DNA from: Bacteroides sp.
Lineage (GTDB): Bacteria > Bacteroidota > Bacteroidia > Bacteroidales > Muribaculaceae
Direction: 5' to 3'
Length of the DNA: 64,000 bases
Assembly: GCA_014802265.1 (NCBI GenBank)
Contig: JAAVCP010000028.1
Coordinates: 124,001-188,000 of the forward strand
The notes under the pieces: model-generated
Databases searched by the model: none
What the model was told of the DNA's origin: nothing
What the model saw: only the letters and a program-made list of their open reading frames with translations
Position numbers and translations under genes: made by a program
Shown: in pieces, positions 1 to 9,680 of the stretch
How the letters are laid out: each line of letters opens with the position of its first letter
Position numbering within the stretch: the first letter of the stretch is position 1

Positions 1-132
1 CCATTCCCATGAAAGATCCACCACCATGCCGTTGACATCGGCATTAAGATTACCCGGGCTGACCGGTTCAAAAGCTGATACCGCTGTCGGCATCAGAAGG
101 CACATTAGTCCTGAAAGTATCGTTTTTTTCAT
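1..132 (-). CDS. Secreted protein, N-terminal fragment (signal peptide, fibronectin III-like start)
   Basis: Only the first 44 codons are in the window; the gene runs off the left edge. The start at 132 gives MKKTILSGLMCLLMPTAVSA, a textbook Sec signal peptide, followed by a mature N-terminus (FEPVSPGNLNADVNG...) that resembles the opening strand of a fibronectin type III domain. The 1472-residue secreted protein at 46.7-51.2 kb contains similar strands, so this may be another member of that secreted family. It is read away from the regulator at 222-1970, on the same strand and downstream of it. Function cannot be stated from this fragment. Confidence 0.7.
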   Translation of the reverse strand, partial: MKKTILSGLMCLLMPTAVSAFEPVSPGNLNADVNGMVVDLSWEW

Positions 133-221
133 TGATAAAAATTTTTGTTTTATTCGCAAAATTATGTAATTATGGCTGTTTTTCAGTTAAAATTTCGTAA
201 TTATATGTCTTAAATCGGGAT

Positions 222-1970
222 TTAAGACCGATTGGCAGCTTCTTTTGCCTGTCGGGCAAACTGAGAAGGGGTAAGTCCGGTTACATCTTTAAACACTTTG
301 CTGAAATATGTGCGTGACCGATAGCCCACACTTTCTGCCACTCCCTCCATCGACATTGCCTTCACTTTCTCCGGATCAGACAGAATACGGCACGCTTCCC
401 TTATCCTATACTCGCCGAGCATAACATTGAAGTTTTTCCCGGAAATGGCATTTATGGCATTACTGACTACTTTCGGTTTCTCCCCGATCATCTCGGCAAG
501 ATAATCAACCGAAAATTCCGGATTCAGAATCTCTCGTCTATGCTCCATAACTTCCTTTACCTTTCTGAGTATTTCGTTCCTCTTAAGGTCGTCGGCACCT
601 TCACTCTTCCCCGGCAATTCCGTGTGAGATTCCTGACTATCCTCCACCGCGGGAAGCAAATCCTCATGGGAAGAATGTTCCATATATGATTTGTAGATTT
701 CACGGTAGGCGCACTTCAATCGGCGATGACTTACAAGCAACATCACAAGAGCCAACGCAAGAATCACACCTGCCCCAACTGAACCGGCAATTATGCGCCG
801 CTGCATCATTGACTCCCTTACCGATTCCCTCACGTCTTCATGAAGCTTGTTGAGTTCGCCGGCTATGGCAAGATCCTTTACTGTCTCAAAACGTGCCGCA
901 TTAAACAGGGAATCCCTTATCTGCATTCCCCTGTAGCGATATACCATCATAGCCTCTCGGTCTCCCCTCCTTTCCGCACACTCCATAAGATAAGCATACC
1001 CTTTCTCCATGAAATTAAAGAAACCCTCCTCAGAAGAAATACTTATCACCTCCCGGCAATGATACTCCACCTTATCATAGACACCTGCCCCTATCCACAT
1101 TTTTGCAGCTATCAGGTGGTGCATGGTCAGATAGCGTTTCCTGTCGGCATTCAAGTCAAAAAGCGGGGTGGCATCTTCAATTATCAAGGCTGCTTCACGA
1201 TGATTACCGCCAGTATATTCCTGCAAGGCTTCCTTAAGTCTGCCAACATAATCTTTAAGGGGTTCGTCATCAACAATTCTGACCGAAATATCCTTATCTG
1301 TCATCTCTTTAATGACATCAAGCCTGTCTGCCATCATAGCGGAGGTGATAAAGTCAATCAAGGCACGCCCGTAATAATGACTTCCGTCAGGGTCGGAGCT
1401 GATTCTTTCCAATACTGTCTTGAAAAGTTCTACTGCCTTGGGAATGTTATTATAGTCAAAATATATCAACCCGATATTGGATATGACAGATGTTTCTATA
1501 TCGTCAAAATCATATTTCTGAGCCAATTCACGCGCTCTCATAAGCCAGGGATAAGCCTCTGCTGCATTCTGACGCCATGCAAGCCATATATATCCCATGT
1601 TGACACAGGCAATGGCACATCTCCTCTTGTCACGTAATGGCAGATGGTCGGAAAAACGAGATGCAACAAGGGAATAATATGCCGCAGCAGAGTCATACCG
1701 CTCATTGCTTACGCTTTGCCATGCGTCACGCATTAATGCCACAGGCTCACGGCTGACGTTCTCCCGACGAAACCTGGCATAGTCTATTTCCCCCGCTCCG
1801 GAATACGTTTCCACTGATGCTGCCACGACATCTGACCCAACACAGACCAACATAAATATCAATGCCACAAGAAACTGACTTATGGGCATAGAACGACATA
1901 TTCTAATTAGAGACAAGACCGTCATGATGCATTTGGGTAAGGGAGGGTGAAGTTTCACTTTGGAAATCAT
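222..1970 (-). CDS. TPR-containing membrane regulator with C-terminal AraC-type HTH
   Basis: 582 residues. An N-terminal hydrophobic segment (about 31-50) is followed by a tetratricopeptide-rich region (about 85-350), one membrane helix (393-414), a charged linker, and a C-terminal AraC-type double helix-turn-helix (about 485-575, ending GLTPSQFARQ). The architecture implies a one-component regulator: a periplasmic TPR sensor coupled through the membrane to a cytoplasmic DNA-binding domain. The true start is uncertain; methionines 16 and 28 would place the hydrophobic segment closer to the N-terminus. It lies directly upstream of the secreted protein leaving the window at 132, a regulator-plus-secreted-protein pairing repeated elsewhere in this window. 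The ligand is unknown. Confidence 0.85.
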   Translation of the reverse strand: MISKVKLHPPLPKCIMTVLSLIRICRSMPISQFLVALIFMLVCVGSDVVAASVETYSGAGEIDYARFRRENVSREPVALMRDAWQSVSNERYDSAAAYYSLVASRFSDHLPLRDKRRCAIACVNMGYIWLAWRQNAAEAYPWLMRARELAQKYDFDDIETSVISNIGLIYFDYNNIPKAVELFKTVLERISSDPDGSHYYGRALIDFITSAMMADRLDVIKEMTDKDISVRIVDDEPLKDYVGRLKEALQEYTGGNHREAALIIEDATPLFDLNADRKRYLTMHHLIAAKMWIGAGVYDKVEYHCREVISISSEEGFFNFMEKGYAYLMECAERRGDREAMMVYRYRGMQIRDSLFNAARFETVKDLAIAGELNKLHEDVRESVRESMMQRRIIAGSVGAGVILALALVMLLVSHRRLKCAYREIYKSYMEHSSHEDLLPAVEDSQESHTELPGKSEGADDLKRNEILRKVKEVMEHRREILNPEFSVDYLAEMIGEKPKVVSNAINAISGKNFNVMLGEYRIREACRILSDPEKVKAMSMEGVAESVGYRSRTYFSKVFKDVTGLTPSQFARQAKEAANRS

Positions 1971-2145
1971 AAAATGGAGAGAATCTTGATTAAACCAAAG
2001 TGCAATTTCAACGTCAATATTTATGGAGAAATTTGTTTTGCAATTTTCTTTATTTAAGAAACGCTTCCCTTCCTATGATATTGCGCGTTGTGAAAGGTGT
2101 GGTGTCAAAAATTAAATTCAAATTCATTGCCGTAGGGAGGCAAAA

Positions 2146-2153
2146 TAATTTTG
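2146..2153 (+). promoter_or_regulatory. Possible -7 box for lpxB
   Basis: TAATTTTG matches the Bacteroidetes -7 consensus TAnnTTTG and lies 11 bases before the lpxB start. The nearest TTG upstream (2127-2129) gives a 16-base spacer, shorter than the usual 19-21, so the call is weak. Confidence 0.3.
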
Positions 2154-2163
2154 AATACATAAG

Positions 2164-3408
2164 ATGAAGTATATGCTCATTGCCGGCGAGGCATCCGGCG
2201 ACCTCCATGCCTCCAATCTGATCTCCTCTCTTCGTGGAATTGACCCCGAAGCTGAATTCCGTTTCTTTGGCGGCGACCTTATGGCTAAGGTGGCGCGAAG
2301 AAACCCTGAGATTCACTATGAGCACATGAACGTGATGGGATTTTCCGAAGTTATCAAAAGGCTCCCCAAACTGCTTCAGAACCTTAAGACTGCCAAAAAC
2401 ATCATAAAGGAATTTAATCCCGATGTGCTTATTTTGGTCGATTATCCGACTTTCAATCTCAAACTCGCTAAATATGCTCATAAATTAGGAATAAAAGTTG
2501 ACTATTTTATCTCGCCTAAAGTATGGGCTTGGAAAGAATATCGTGTTAACCAGATAAAGAAATATGTAGACAATCTCTACTCTATTTTGCCTTTTGAGGT
2601 AGGGTTCTATAAGGCACGCGGCTATGACGTTACTTATGTAGGCAATCCCTCGGTACAGGAGATGGACTATGCCCTCGGTCACCTCCCCCCATATAAGCAT
2701 TTCGTAGAACGGCAAGGGATAAGCGATGCTGAAAAACCTATCATAGCTCTTCTTCCCGGCTCTCGCTACAGCGAAATACGCAACAATCTCCCCATTATGA
2801 TCGCAGCGGCAAAGAGGTTCCCAGACTTTCAATATATTGTGGCAGCTGCCCCGGCTATCCCGGAAAAGTTTTATCGTGAAGTGGCACAAGATCCCGGCTT
2901 ACAGGTGGTGTTTGGCGCAACCCCTACTCTCCTGAAATACTCCAAGGCTGCTTTGGTTACTTCCGGCACAGCAACCCTCGAGACTGCCTTGGTGGGCACG
3001 CCGCAGGTGGTATGCTATCGTGGGAACGGCAGCAAACTCACCTATAACATTATGAAGAGAGTGCTTAAAGTAAAGCATATATCTCTCCCCAATCTAATCG
3101 TTATGAACACTATAGTGCCTGAGTTGATCTTGCATCAATGTAACCCCACAAGCATAGCCCGTGAGCTTTCCCCACTGCTCCAAGTATCACCAAGACGTGA
3201 CTGGCAAATTTCCGGATATAAAAATATGCGCCGCAGACTGGGCAACAGCGTGGCAAGTGATTACACGGCTGAACTAATAACCAATCAACTTGGCATTGTG
3301 CCCTCGGATACAGTAGACGAACCGGAGAAAAAGACTAAAAAGAAAAAGAAAAAACGCACTACGCATCCTGCTGATGCAGAGTCACCCATGCCTTCCTCGG
3401 AATCGTAA
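2164..3408 (+). CDS. lpxB: Lipid-A-disaccharide synthase
   Basis: 414 residues. LpxB joins UDP-2,3-diacylglucosamine and lipid X to form the tetraacyl disaccharide of lipid A at the inner membrane. Family signatures are clear: GEASGDLHASNLI at the N-terminus, PKVWAWKEYR near residue 120, LLPGSRYSEI near 198, and the GTATLETAL donor-binding block near 280. The C-terminus carries a basic extension (about residues 380-397, mostly lysine) that is not part of the fold. The usual Bacteroides upstream neighbour surE is absent here; the upstream gene is divergent. Two DUF4230 genes follow on the same strand, 30 bases downstream, and are probably cotranscribed. Confidence 0.95.
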   Translation: MKYMLIAGEASGDLHASNLISSLRGIDPEAEFRFFGGDLMAKVARRNPEIHYEHMNVMGFSEVIKRLPKLLQNLKTAKNIIKEFNPDVLILVDYPTFNLKLAKYAHKLGIKVDYFISPKVWAWKEYRVNQIKKYVDNLYSILPFEVGFYKARGYDVTYVGNPSVQEMDYALGHLPPYKHFVERQGISDAEKPIIALLPGSRYSEIRNNLPIMIAAAKRFPDFQYIVAAAPAIPEKFYREVAQDPGLQVVFGATPTLLKYSKAALVTSGTATLETALVGTPQVVCYRGNGSKLTYNIMKRVLKVKHISLPNLIVMNTIVPELILHQCNPTSIARELSPLLQVSPRRDWQISGYKNMRRRLGNSVASDYTAELITNQLGIVPSDTVDEPEKKTKKKKKKRTTHPADAESPMPSSES

Positions 3409-3438
3409 GAGAAAAATAATATAAAAACAATCACCGCT

Positions 3439-4056
3439 ATGAATACAAAGCATTTATTGATCCTGTTTACTACTCTTCTCCTCACCCTTTTCTCCTCATG
3501 TAAAGAGAAAGCAGACCCTGAGACGGAGATTGCCAGGCGTCTCCGTGATGTCAGTCGACTGGAGTTGGCACAGATGACCATTGGTAAAGTCGGTATGATC
3601 TCTGATCATAAGTATGAAGATGCAAAAAGTTTGGAGGATAAAACGAAGGCAATGTTAAACGCGATGAAAATAGGAAACCGTATAGGAGTCTATTCATACG
3701 ATACTTATTTAATTGCCTACATTGACTTGTCGGAACTTAGTGCCGATGATATTGAGTTTGACCCCAATACAAATGTTGCCCATGTCAACTTACCCTCCGT
3801 CAAGATTATCACCGACGGGCGTGAGCCTGAGCTTCATGAGGTGCATTACCGTGTCACCGGATTCAGGTCTTCCATAAAGCCTGAGGAGAGAGCCAAACTT
3901 AAAGCACAGATGGCTGCCGAAGTAAAAAAGGAAGTAGCCGGTTATGAAGGCAGTAAGGAACTGTTGCGTGATGAGGCACGAAAAAAAGCTGTCTCATGGT
4001 TTAATGGCATAATAGAAAGCTGGGGATATATTCCAAACATAACATTTAAAGACTGA
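3439..4056 (+). CDS. DUF4230 family lipoprotein
   Basis: 205 residues. The N-terminus (MNTKHLLILFTTLLLTLFSSC) is a lipoprotein signal with the lipidated cysteine at residue 21. The body matches the DUF4230 pattern: an opening region rich in ELAQMTIGKV, a central YDTYLIAYIDLSEL strand pair, a conserved DPNTNVAHVNLPSVKI segment, then a helical tail ending WGYIPNITF. The function of DUF4230 is unknown. It sits 30 bases after lpxB and 4 bases before a second DUF4230 gene, so a role at the cell envelope is plausible but only inferred. Confidence 0.8.
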   Translation: MNTKHLLILFTTLLLTLFSSCKEKADPETEIARRLRDVSRLELAQMTIGKVGMISDHKYEDAKSLEDKTKAMLNAMKIGNRIGVYSYDTYLIAYIDLSELSADDIEFDPNTNVAHVNLPSVKIITDGREPELHEVHYRVTGFRSSIKPEERAKLKAQMAAEVKKEVAGYEGSKELLRDEARKKAVSWFNGIIESWGYIPNITFKD

Positions 4057-4060
4057 CACT

Positions 4061-4645
4061 ATGAAATGGATAAGAACGCTGATAATAGCGGCAGCCTTGG
4101 TTGCTGTCGGTTGCATTGTATGGTGGTGTACACGTACTCCGGAAAACGTAAGCTACAAAACCCAATCTGCCAAAGTCAAAGCCATATCGAATATGGTGGA
4201 GCTATGCACCACCGATATTCATGAGGAAATCCCGATTAAGGATTCCATCAATGGCAAATGGATTGTGGCGCGTCAGGTAGTGGAAGGACGTATCCGCTTT
4301 GACATAGAGCGCCTGAAGACCGAAACACAAGGAGACACGCTAATTGTCTATCTCCCTCGAGAGCGTGTTGACATTCTTGAAAATGCCTCCCCCAATGCCT
4401 ATCAGGTGCTCGACACTTGGGACGGTAAATCCATGATGTTTCCGCGTACCCTCACCGCCGCTGAGGAAAATGCAGTGAAAAAACGCTGGCAAAACCGTAT
4501 CCGCAAGAAACTCTATGCCCGAGGCTATGTGAAGCGTGCCCGCCATGAGGCAGTAAATACCCTCATCCCCCTTATCACAGCAATGCAAGCCCCAGGCACT
4601 ACCGTAATGATTATTGACCCCACCCCAGCTGGTAGCTTCTACTGA
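4061..4645 (+). CDS. DUF4230 family membrane-anchored protein
   Basis: 194 residues with an N-terminal membrane anchor (TLIIAAALVAVGCIVWWC) and a periplasmic DUF4230-like body that includes an ARQVVEGRIRFDIERL strand segment and DTLIVYLPRERVDIL, equivalent to the AHVNLPSVKI strand of the upstream paralogue. Tandem DUF4230 genes of unequal anchoring (lipoprotein, then membrane protein) suggest that the two products work together. No enzyme motif is visible. A gap of 219 bases with a strong promoter separates it from frdC. Confidence 0.75.
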   Translation: MKWIRTLIIAAALVAVGCIVWWCTRTPENVSYKTQSAKVKAISNMVELCTTDIHEEIPIKDSINGKWIVARQVVEGRIRFDIERLKTETQGDTLIVYLPRERVDILENASPNAYQVLDTWDGKSMMFPRTLTAAEENAVKKRWQNRIRKKLYARGYVKRARHEAVNTLIPLITAMQAPGTTVMIIDPTPAGSFY

Positions 4646-4711
4646 AAGACCCCCATAAAACAAGGACGAATACAGAAATGTGATGAAATGTGAAAAATAC
4701 TTAAAGAAAAC

Positions 4712-4743
4712 TTTGTAGGAATGAACAAAAAAGCATAAATTTG
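4712..4743 (+). promoter_or_regulatory. Promoter of the frdCAB operon
   Basis: TTTG at 4712-4715, a 20-base spacer and TAAATTTG at 4736-4743 form a canonical Bacteroidetes sigma-ABfr-type promoter. Transcription should start near 4750, giving a leader of about 115 nt that begins with an imperfect hairpin (TTCCACG at 4751-4757 pairing with CGTGGGAA at 4775-4782, and inner ACAT/ATGT). Confidence 0.75.
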
Positions 4744-4864
4744 CACATATTTCCACGGAACATGCATAATGTGACGTGGGAATAGCTATCTTCATCGTGC
4801 ATCAAACCGTTAGATACTAAACTAAATAACTAACTATAAACCTTCAATTAAATCAAAAACTGCT

Positions 4865-5842
4865 ATGTGGTTATCAAGCTCTTCCGTAGGACGTAAGTTC
4901 GTCATGGCCGTCACAGGCGCCGTGCTCGTCCTATTCGTCACATTTCACTGTTTGATGAACACCGTAGCCATCTGCTGGCCCGTCGCATACAACTGTATAT
5001 GCGAATTCCTGGGTGCCAATTGGTATGCGCTTGTCGCTTCAGCAGGCTTGGCTCTGTTCATCATCATTCACATCATCTACGCGGTGATGCTAACTCTTCA
5101 GAACCGCAAGGCCCGTGGTGCTGACCGCTATCTCGTAGTCAAGAAACCGGCTACCGTAGAATGGTCAAGCCAGAACATGCTCGTTCTCGGCATCGTGATC
5201 CTCGCGTTCCTCGTTGTTCACCTTATCCAGTTCTGGGCTAAGATGCAGCTCGTTGAGATTCTCGGCAAGCATGGTGCTCTCCCCCCGACAGCCGGTACAC
5301 TCTTCCTTCAGGAAGCATTCTCAACCAACTGGACTTGGATTGTCTATGTAGTAGGTTTCTGCGCTCTCTGGTTCCACATGAACCACGGCTTCTGGTCAAT
5401 GTTCCAGTCAGTTGGTTGGGACAACCAGGTTTGGATCTGCCGCCTCAAAAAAATCTCTTGCTGGTGGACTTCAATCGTAGTTGCCCTCTTCCTTGCTCAG
5501 GCAATCGTGTTCACAGTAATGGCTCACAAAGACTACTACAAGACTGACTCAGCACTCCGCGCTCAGTATCAGGAAATGATTTCTCCGATGATTGAGGAGA
5601 GCTTTGGTCCCCAGGCTGCCGATCAACTCGCTTCAGCTCCTTTCGACCAGATGAAGCAGATGATCAACGGCACTCTCTCTCAGATGCAGGCTCCCGAGGC
5701 TCAGAGCTATTTCGCTAATGATCCCGAATACCCCAAGCGTCTTGAGACTCTTCAGAACGTAGCTAAACTCATCGAATATCTCGACGTCGAAGTTCCCGTT
5801 GAAAACGAGATTCCAGCAAATCCTCAACCCACCAACAACTAA
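4865..5842 (+). CDS. frdC: Succinate dehydrogenase/fumarate reductase cytochrome b subunit with C-terminal extension
   Basis: 325 residues. This is the di-heme, five-helix type membrane anchor of the quinol:fumarate reductase complex that passes electrons between menaquinone and FrdB. Hydrophobic helices lie near 12-36, 54-77, 104-124, 158-178 and 200-221; histidines 28, 69, 119, 171 and 174 are candidate heme ligands. The normal family fold ends near residue 222. Here it continues for about 100 residues of polar, helical, Glu/Gln/Met-rich sequence ending in a proline/asparagine-rich tail, which is unusual. frdA follows after 8 bases. Confidence 0.93.
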   Translation: MWLSSSSVGRKFVMAVTGAVLVLFVTFHCLMNTVAICWPVAYNCICEFLGANWYALVASAGLALFIIIHIIYAVMLTLQNRKARGADRYLVVKKPATVEWSSQNMLVLGIVILAFLVVHLIQFWAKMQLVEILGKHGALPPTAGTLFLQEAFSTNWTWIVYVVGFCALWFHMNHGFWSMFQSVGWDNQVWICRLKKISCWWTSIVVALFLAQAIVFTVMAHKDYYKTDSALRAQYQEMISPMIEESFGPQAADQLASAPFDQMKQMINGTLSQMQAPEAQSYFANDPEYPKRLETLQNVAKLIEYLDVEVPVENEIPANPQPTNN

Positions 5843-5850
5843 TTAGCGAT

Positions 5851-7875
5851 ATGGAAAATACAGAAAGCAAAATTAAAGTAATGAATCCGGCTGATTCCAA
5901 AATCCCGGAGGGTCCTGTCGCTGAGAAATGGACCAACTACAAGGCTCACCAGAAGCTCGTGAACCCTGCCAACAAGCGTCGTCTTGACGTAATCGTTGTC
6001 GGCACAGGTCTTGCAGGCGCATCTGCCGCTTCAACCCTCGCCGAACTCGGCTTCAATGTGCTTAACTTCTGCATTCAAGACAGCCCACGCCGCGCTCACT
6101 CTATCGCCGCTCAGGGTGGTATCAACGCTGCCAAGAACTACCAGAACGACGGTGACTCAGTATATCGTCTTTTCTATGACACTGTAAAAGGTGGTGACTA
6201 CCGTGCCCGCGAGGCTAACGTATACCGTCTTGCCGAGGTTTCAAACAATATCATCGACCAGTGTGTCGCACAGGGTGTACCTTTCGCACGTGAATATGGT
6301 GGTCTTCTCGCCAACCGTTCTTTCGGTGGTGCCCAGGTAAGCCGTACATTCTATGCTAAGGGTCAGACAGGTCAGCAGCTCCTTCTCGGTGCTTACTCAT
6401 CACTCAACCGTCAGATCCAGGCAGGCAAGGTAAAAAGCTACAACCGCTATGAGATGCACGACGTAGTGCTTATCAAGGACAAGGACGGCGTGGAGCGCGC
6501 TCGCGGCATCATCGCCAAAAATCTCGTTACAGGTAAGCTCGAGCGTTTCGCAGCTCACGCTGTGGTAATCGCAACCGGTGGCTATGGCAACACCTACTTC
6601 CTTTCAACCAATGCTATGGGTTGCAACTGCTCCGCAGCTATGGCATGTTACCGCAAGGGTGCATACTTCGCTAACCCCGCTTACGTGCAGATCCACCCCA
6701 CCTGTATCCCGGTTCACGGCGACAAGCAGTCTAAGCTGACTCTTATGTCAGAGTCTCTCCGTAACGACGGACGTATCTGGGTACCTAAGAAAATCGAAGA
6801 CGCACAGAAGCTGCAGAAAGGTCAGATCAAGGGTAGCGATATTCCTGAGGAAGACCGCGACTACTATCTGGAACGCCGCTATCCGGCATTCGGTAACCTT
6901 GTGCCGCGCGACGTGGCTTCACGCGCTGCCAAAGAGCGTTGCGATCATGGCTTCGGCGTAAACAACACCGGTCTTGCCGTGTTCCTCGACTTCTCTGAGG
7001 CTATCAACCGTCTCGGCATCGACGTGGTGCGCCAGCGTTACGGCAACCTCTTCGATATGTATGAGGAAATTACTGACGTAAACCCGGGTGAGCTTGCACG
7101 CACAACTAACGGTGTGAACTATTACAACCCGATGATGATCTTCCCTGCTATCCACTACACAATGGGTGGCATCTGGGTTGACTACGAGCTCCAGACTTCA
7201 ATCAAAGGTCTGTTCGCAATCGGCGAGTGCAACTTCTCTGACCACGGTGCAAACCGCCTCGGTGCATCTGCACTTATGCAGGGTCTTGCCGACGGTTATT
7301 TCGTGCTCCCCTACACTATCCAGAACTATCTCAGCGATCAGATCACAGTGCCTCACTTCTCTACTGACACTCCGGAGTTTGACGCTGCCGAGGCTAAGTG
7401 CCAGGAGCACATGGACCACCTCATGGGCATCAAAGGTCATCGTTCTGTTGACTCTATCCACAAGGAGCTTGGACACATCATGTGGGAATATGTTGGTATG
7501 GCTCGCGACAAGGAAGGTCTTCAGACCGCAATCAAGAAGCTTCAGGAGATTCGTAAGACTTTCAACACCGACCTCTTCATCCCGGGCACACAAGACGGTA
7601 TGAACATCGAGCTTGACAAGGCTTTCCGTCTCAATGACTTCATCACAATGGGTGAACTCATCGCTTATGATGCATTGAGCCGTAACGAAAGCTGTGGCGG
7701 TCACTTCCGCACTGAATATCAGACTGAGGAAGGTGAGGCTAAGCGTGACGATGCCAACTGCTTCTACGTAAGCTGCTGGGATTATGCCGGCTCTGACTCA
7801 AAGGCACCGACTCTCATCAAGGAGCCACTCCATTATGAGGCTATCAAGGTACAGACTCGTAACTATAAGTCATAA
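5851..7875 (+). CDS. frdA: Fumarate reductase/succinate dehydrogenase flavoprotein subunit
   Basis: 674 residues. FrdA carries covalently bound FAD and catalyses fumarate/succinate interconversion; in gut Bacteroidales the usual direction is fumarate reduction for succinate and propionate formation. Visible signatures: the dinucleotide-binding loop [11 protein letters not shown] (about 51-61), the FAD-attachment segment [16 protein letters not shown] (about 81-96), and [15 protein letters not shown] near the C-terminal FAD site. Length is typical of the Bacteroidetes type. Codon use is strongly biased (CTC, GGT, CGT), as expected of a highly expressed gene. It lies between frdC and frdB in one operon. 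Confidence 0.96.
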   Translation: MENTESKIKVMNPADSKIPEGPVAEKWTNYKAHQKLVNPANKRRLDVIVVGTGLAGASAASTLAELGFNVLNFCIQDSPRRAHSIAAQGGINAAKNYQNDGDSVYRLFYDTVKGGDYRAREANVYRLAEVSNNIIDQCVAQGVPFAREYGGLLANRSFGGAQVSRTFYAKGQTGQQLLLGAYSSLNRQIQAGKVKSYNRYEMHDVVLIKDKDGVERARGIIAKNLVTGKLERFAAHAVVIATGGYGNTYFLSTNAMGCNCSAAMACYRKGAYFANPAYVQIHPTCIPVHGDKQSKLTLMSESLRNDGRIWVPKKIEDAQKLQKGQIKGSDIPEEDRDYYLERRYPAFGNLVPRDVASRAAKERCDHGFGVNNTGLAVFLDFSEAINRLGIDVVRQRYGNLFDMYEEITDVNPGELARTTNGVNYYNPMMIFPAIHYTMGGIWVDYELQTSIKGLFAIGECNFSDHGANRLGASALMQGLADGYFVLPYTIQNYLSDQITVPHFSTDTPEFDAAEAKCQEHMDHLMGIKGHRSVDSIHKELGHIMWEYVGMARDKEGLQTAIKKLQEIRKTFNTDLFIPGTQDGMNIELDKAFRLNDFITMGELIAYDALSRNESCGGHFRTEYQTEEGEAKRDDANCFYVSCWDYAGSDSKAPTLIKEPLHYEAIKVQTRNYKS

Positions 7876-7896
7876 ATCTAAATAGAAATTTCAATC

Positions 7897-8655
7897 ATGG
7901 AAGAAAATATAATGAAAGTCAACCTCAAGGTTTGGCGTCAGGCTAATCCGAGAGCTAAGGGCGGGTTTGTGACTTATTCCAATGTCGAGACCACACCCGA
8001 TACCTCCTTCCTGGAGACCCTCGACATTCTCAATGAGACCCTCGTAGAGAAAGGCGAGGAGCCTATTGTGTTTGACCACGACTGCCGTGAGGGTATCTGC
8101 GGCATGTGCTCACTCTATATTAACGGTCATCCTCACGGACCCGCAACAGGTGCCACTACTTGTCAGCTTTATATGCGTCGTTTCCAGAATGGTGAAACCA
8201 TCACTGTGGAGCCTTGGCGCTCTGCCGCTTTCCCGGTGATCAAAGACCTTATGGTTGACCGTAACGCATTCGACAAAATCCAGCAGGCAGGCGGTTATGT
8301 ATCGTTCAACTGCGGTGGTGCTCAGGATGCCAACGACCTCCCAATCTCTAAGGTGAAAGCTGACGAGGCTATGGACTCTGCAAGCTGTATCGGCTGCGGT
8401 GCTTGTGTGGCTGCCTGCAAGAACGGTTCTGCAATGCTCTTCGTTTCTGCAAAGATCAGCCAGCTCTCTTATCTGCCACAGGGTGAGGTAGAGAAAGACC
8501 GTCGTGTTCGCGCAATGGTTGCCAAGATGGACGAACTCGGTTTCGGCAACTGCACCAACACAGGTGCATGCTCAGCTGAGTGCCCGAAGAACATCAAGCT
8601 TGCTAACATCGGCAGAATGAACCGTCAGTTCATCGCTGCAAAATGCAAAGAGTAA
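7897..8655 (+). CDS. frdB: Fumarate reductase/succinate dehydrogenase iron-sulfur subunit
   Basis: 252 residues. FrdB relays electrons between FrdA and the membrane anchor. The plant-type [2Fe-2S] site is CREGICGMC with a later cysteine in GATTCQL; the [4Fe-4S] ligands are in [11 protein letters not shown]; the third cluster uses [13 protein letters not shown]. All ligand sets are intact. A second in-frame ATG at 7912 ([10 protein letters not shown]) is an equally good start. The operon ends at a strong hairpin 16 bases downstream. Confidence 0.96.
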   Translation: MEENIMKVNLKVWRQANPRAKGGFVTYSNVETTPDTSFLETLDILNETLVEKGEEPIVFDHDCREGICGMCSLYINGHPHGPATGATTCQLYMRRFQNGETITVEPWRSAAFPVIKDLMVDRNAFDKIQQAGGYVSFNCGGAQDANDLPISKVKADEAMDSASCIGCGACVAACKNGSAMLFVSAKISQLSYLPQGEVEKDRRVRAMVAKMDELGFGNCTNTGACSAECPKNIKLANIGRMNRQFIAAKCKE

Positions 8656-8671
8656 TATTACCATACCAAAT

Positions 8672-8706
8672 AAAAGGCGAGATCTTTATGGTCTCGCCTT
8701 TTTTTA
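8672..8706 (+). terminator. Rho-independent terminator of frdCAB
   Basis: AAAAGGCGAGA (8672-8682) pairs with TCTCGCCTTTT (8692-8702) around a 9-base loop and runs into a T tract. It closes the frdCAB operon. Confidence 0.9.
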
Positions 8707-8837
8707 TTATATTTGCCGTAATTCTAACGATTAATTATAAAAGATAAGTGATAAATTATTCCTCGCTTCTTCATTTTATCTCTCATAACTAATCTCTTAT
8801 AATTAATCTTTAATCGTTAATAAATAATCGCTACCCT

Positions 8838-9680
8838 GTGCTTACCGCGTCAATTGTTGTCCATAAAACTCCCCCACCACAGCTTCAGAAGGCTATTCAA
8901 TGCCTTCTCCGTTCCGATATAGAGCGTGTATATATCATAGACAATAGCCCCGTTGATTCTCTACGCAGGTCGCTGCCTGAAGACCATCGTCTTGACTATC
9001 GTCATGTGGAAAACAATGGGTTCGGAGCGGGACATAACATCGCCATAAGAGAGGCTTTGAAACGCCCCGGTGAGGGTTATCACCTTGTCATGAATGCAGA
9101 CGTATGTTGGGAGGGTGATGTGCTGAAGCCACTTGTTGATTACTTACACAAGAATACCGATGTTGGAATGGTAATGCCGAAAGTGTTTTACCCCGATGGG
9201 GCTTTGCAATACACATGCCGTATGCTCCCTACCCCACTTGACCTCTTTGCAAAACGTTTCCTACCGAAATCCATCACTCAGAAACGCATGGAGCGTTATC
9301 TGCTCGCTGAACATGATCATGATAAGCCACTTAATTGTCCGTATCTTCTCGGCAGCTTCCTACTATTTAGAAATGATGCGCTAAGAGCCTGTGGTATCTT
9401 TGACGAGCGATATTTTATGTATCCCGAGGATATAGACATCACAAGACGAATCCATATTAAATGGCGCACAATGTATTGGCCCGGAGTAAGTATAATTCAT
9501 GAGCACGCAGCCGAATCGCGAAAAAGTAAAAAAATGCTGAAAATCCATATCTCCAACATGATAAAGTACTTCAACAAATGGGGTTGGCTGATTGACCCTA
9601 CGCGCCGCCGTCTCAACCGCCGTCTCCGCAAATCCATCTCTCCCCTTCCTGTTTCCAAACGCCCTGTCGCAAGAGGATAA
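8838..9680 (+). CDS. Family 2 glycosyltransferase (rhamnosyltransferase-like)
   Basis: 280 residues, GTG start; an in-frame stop at 8811-8813 and the lack of any other start codon make 8838 the best choice. GT-A fold signatures: N-terminal TASIVVHKTP strand, IIDNSP, ENNGFGAGHNIAI, the nucleotide/metal-binding NADV at 86-89, and the acceptor-side EDIDITRRIH near 198. These match GT2 enzymes that add rhamnose or similar sugars to LPS or capsule. The tail is very basic (RRRLNRRLRKS), consistent with membrane association. It stands alone between the frd terminator and a regulator; the sugar it transfers cannot be read from sequence. Confidence 0.88.
   Translation: MLTASIVVHKTPPPQLQKAIQCLLRSDIERVYIIDNSPVDSLRRSLPEDHRLDYRHVENNGFGAGHNIAIREALKRPGEGYHLVMNADVCWEGDVLKPLVDYLHKNTDVGMVMPKVFYPDGALQYTCRMLPTPLDLFAKRFLPKSITQKRMERYLLAEHDHDKPLNCPYLLGSFLLFRNDALRACGIFDERYFMYPEDIDITRRIHIKWRTMYWPGVSIIHEHAAESRKSKKMLKIHISNMIKYFNKWGWLIDPTRRRLNRRLRKSISPLPVSKRPVARG

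Noticed and set aside
840-1637. 265-residue plus-strand frame
   Set aside because: Antisense shadow of the TPR/AraC regulator; no coding pattern.
7198-7704. 168-residue minus-strand frame and 7166-7603 plus-strand frame
   Set aside because: Shadows of frdA caused by its strong codon bias.
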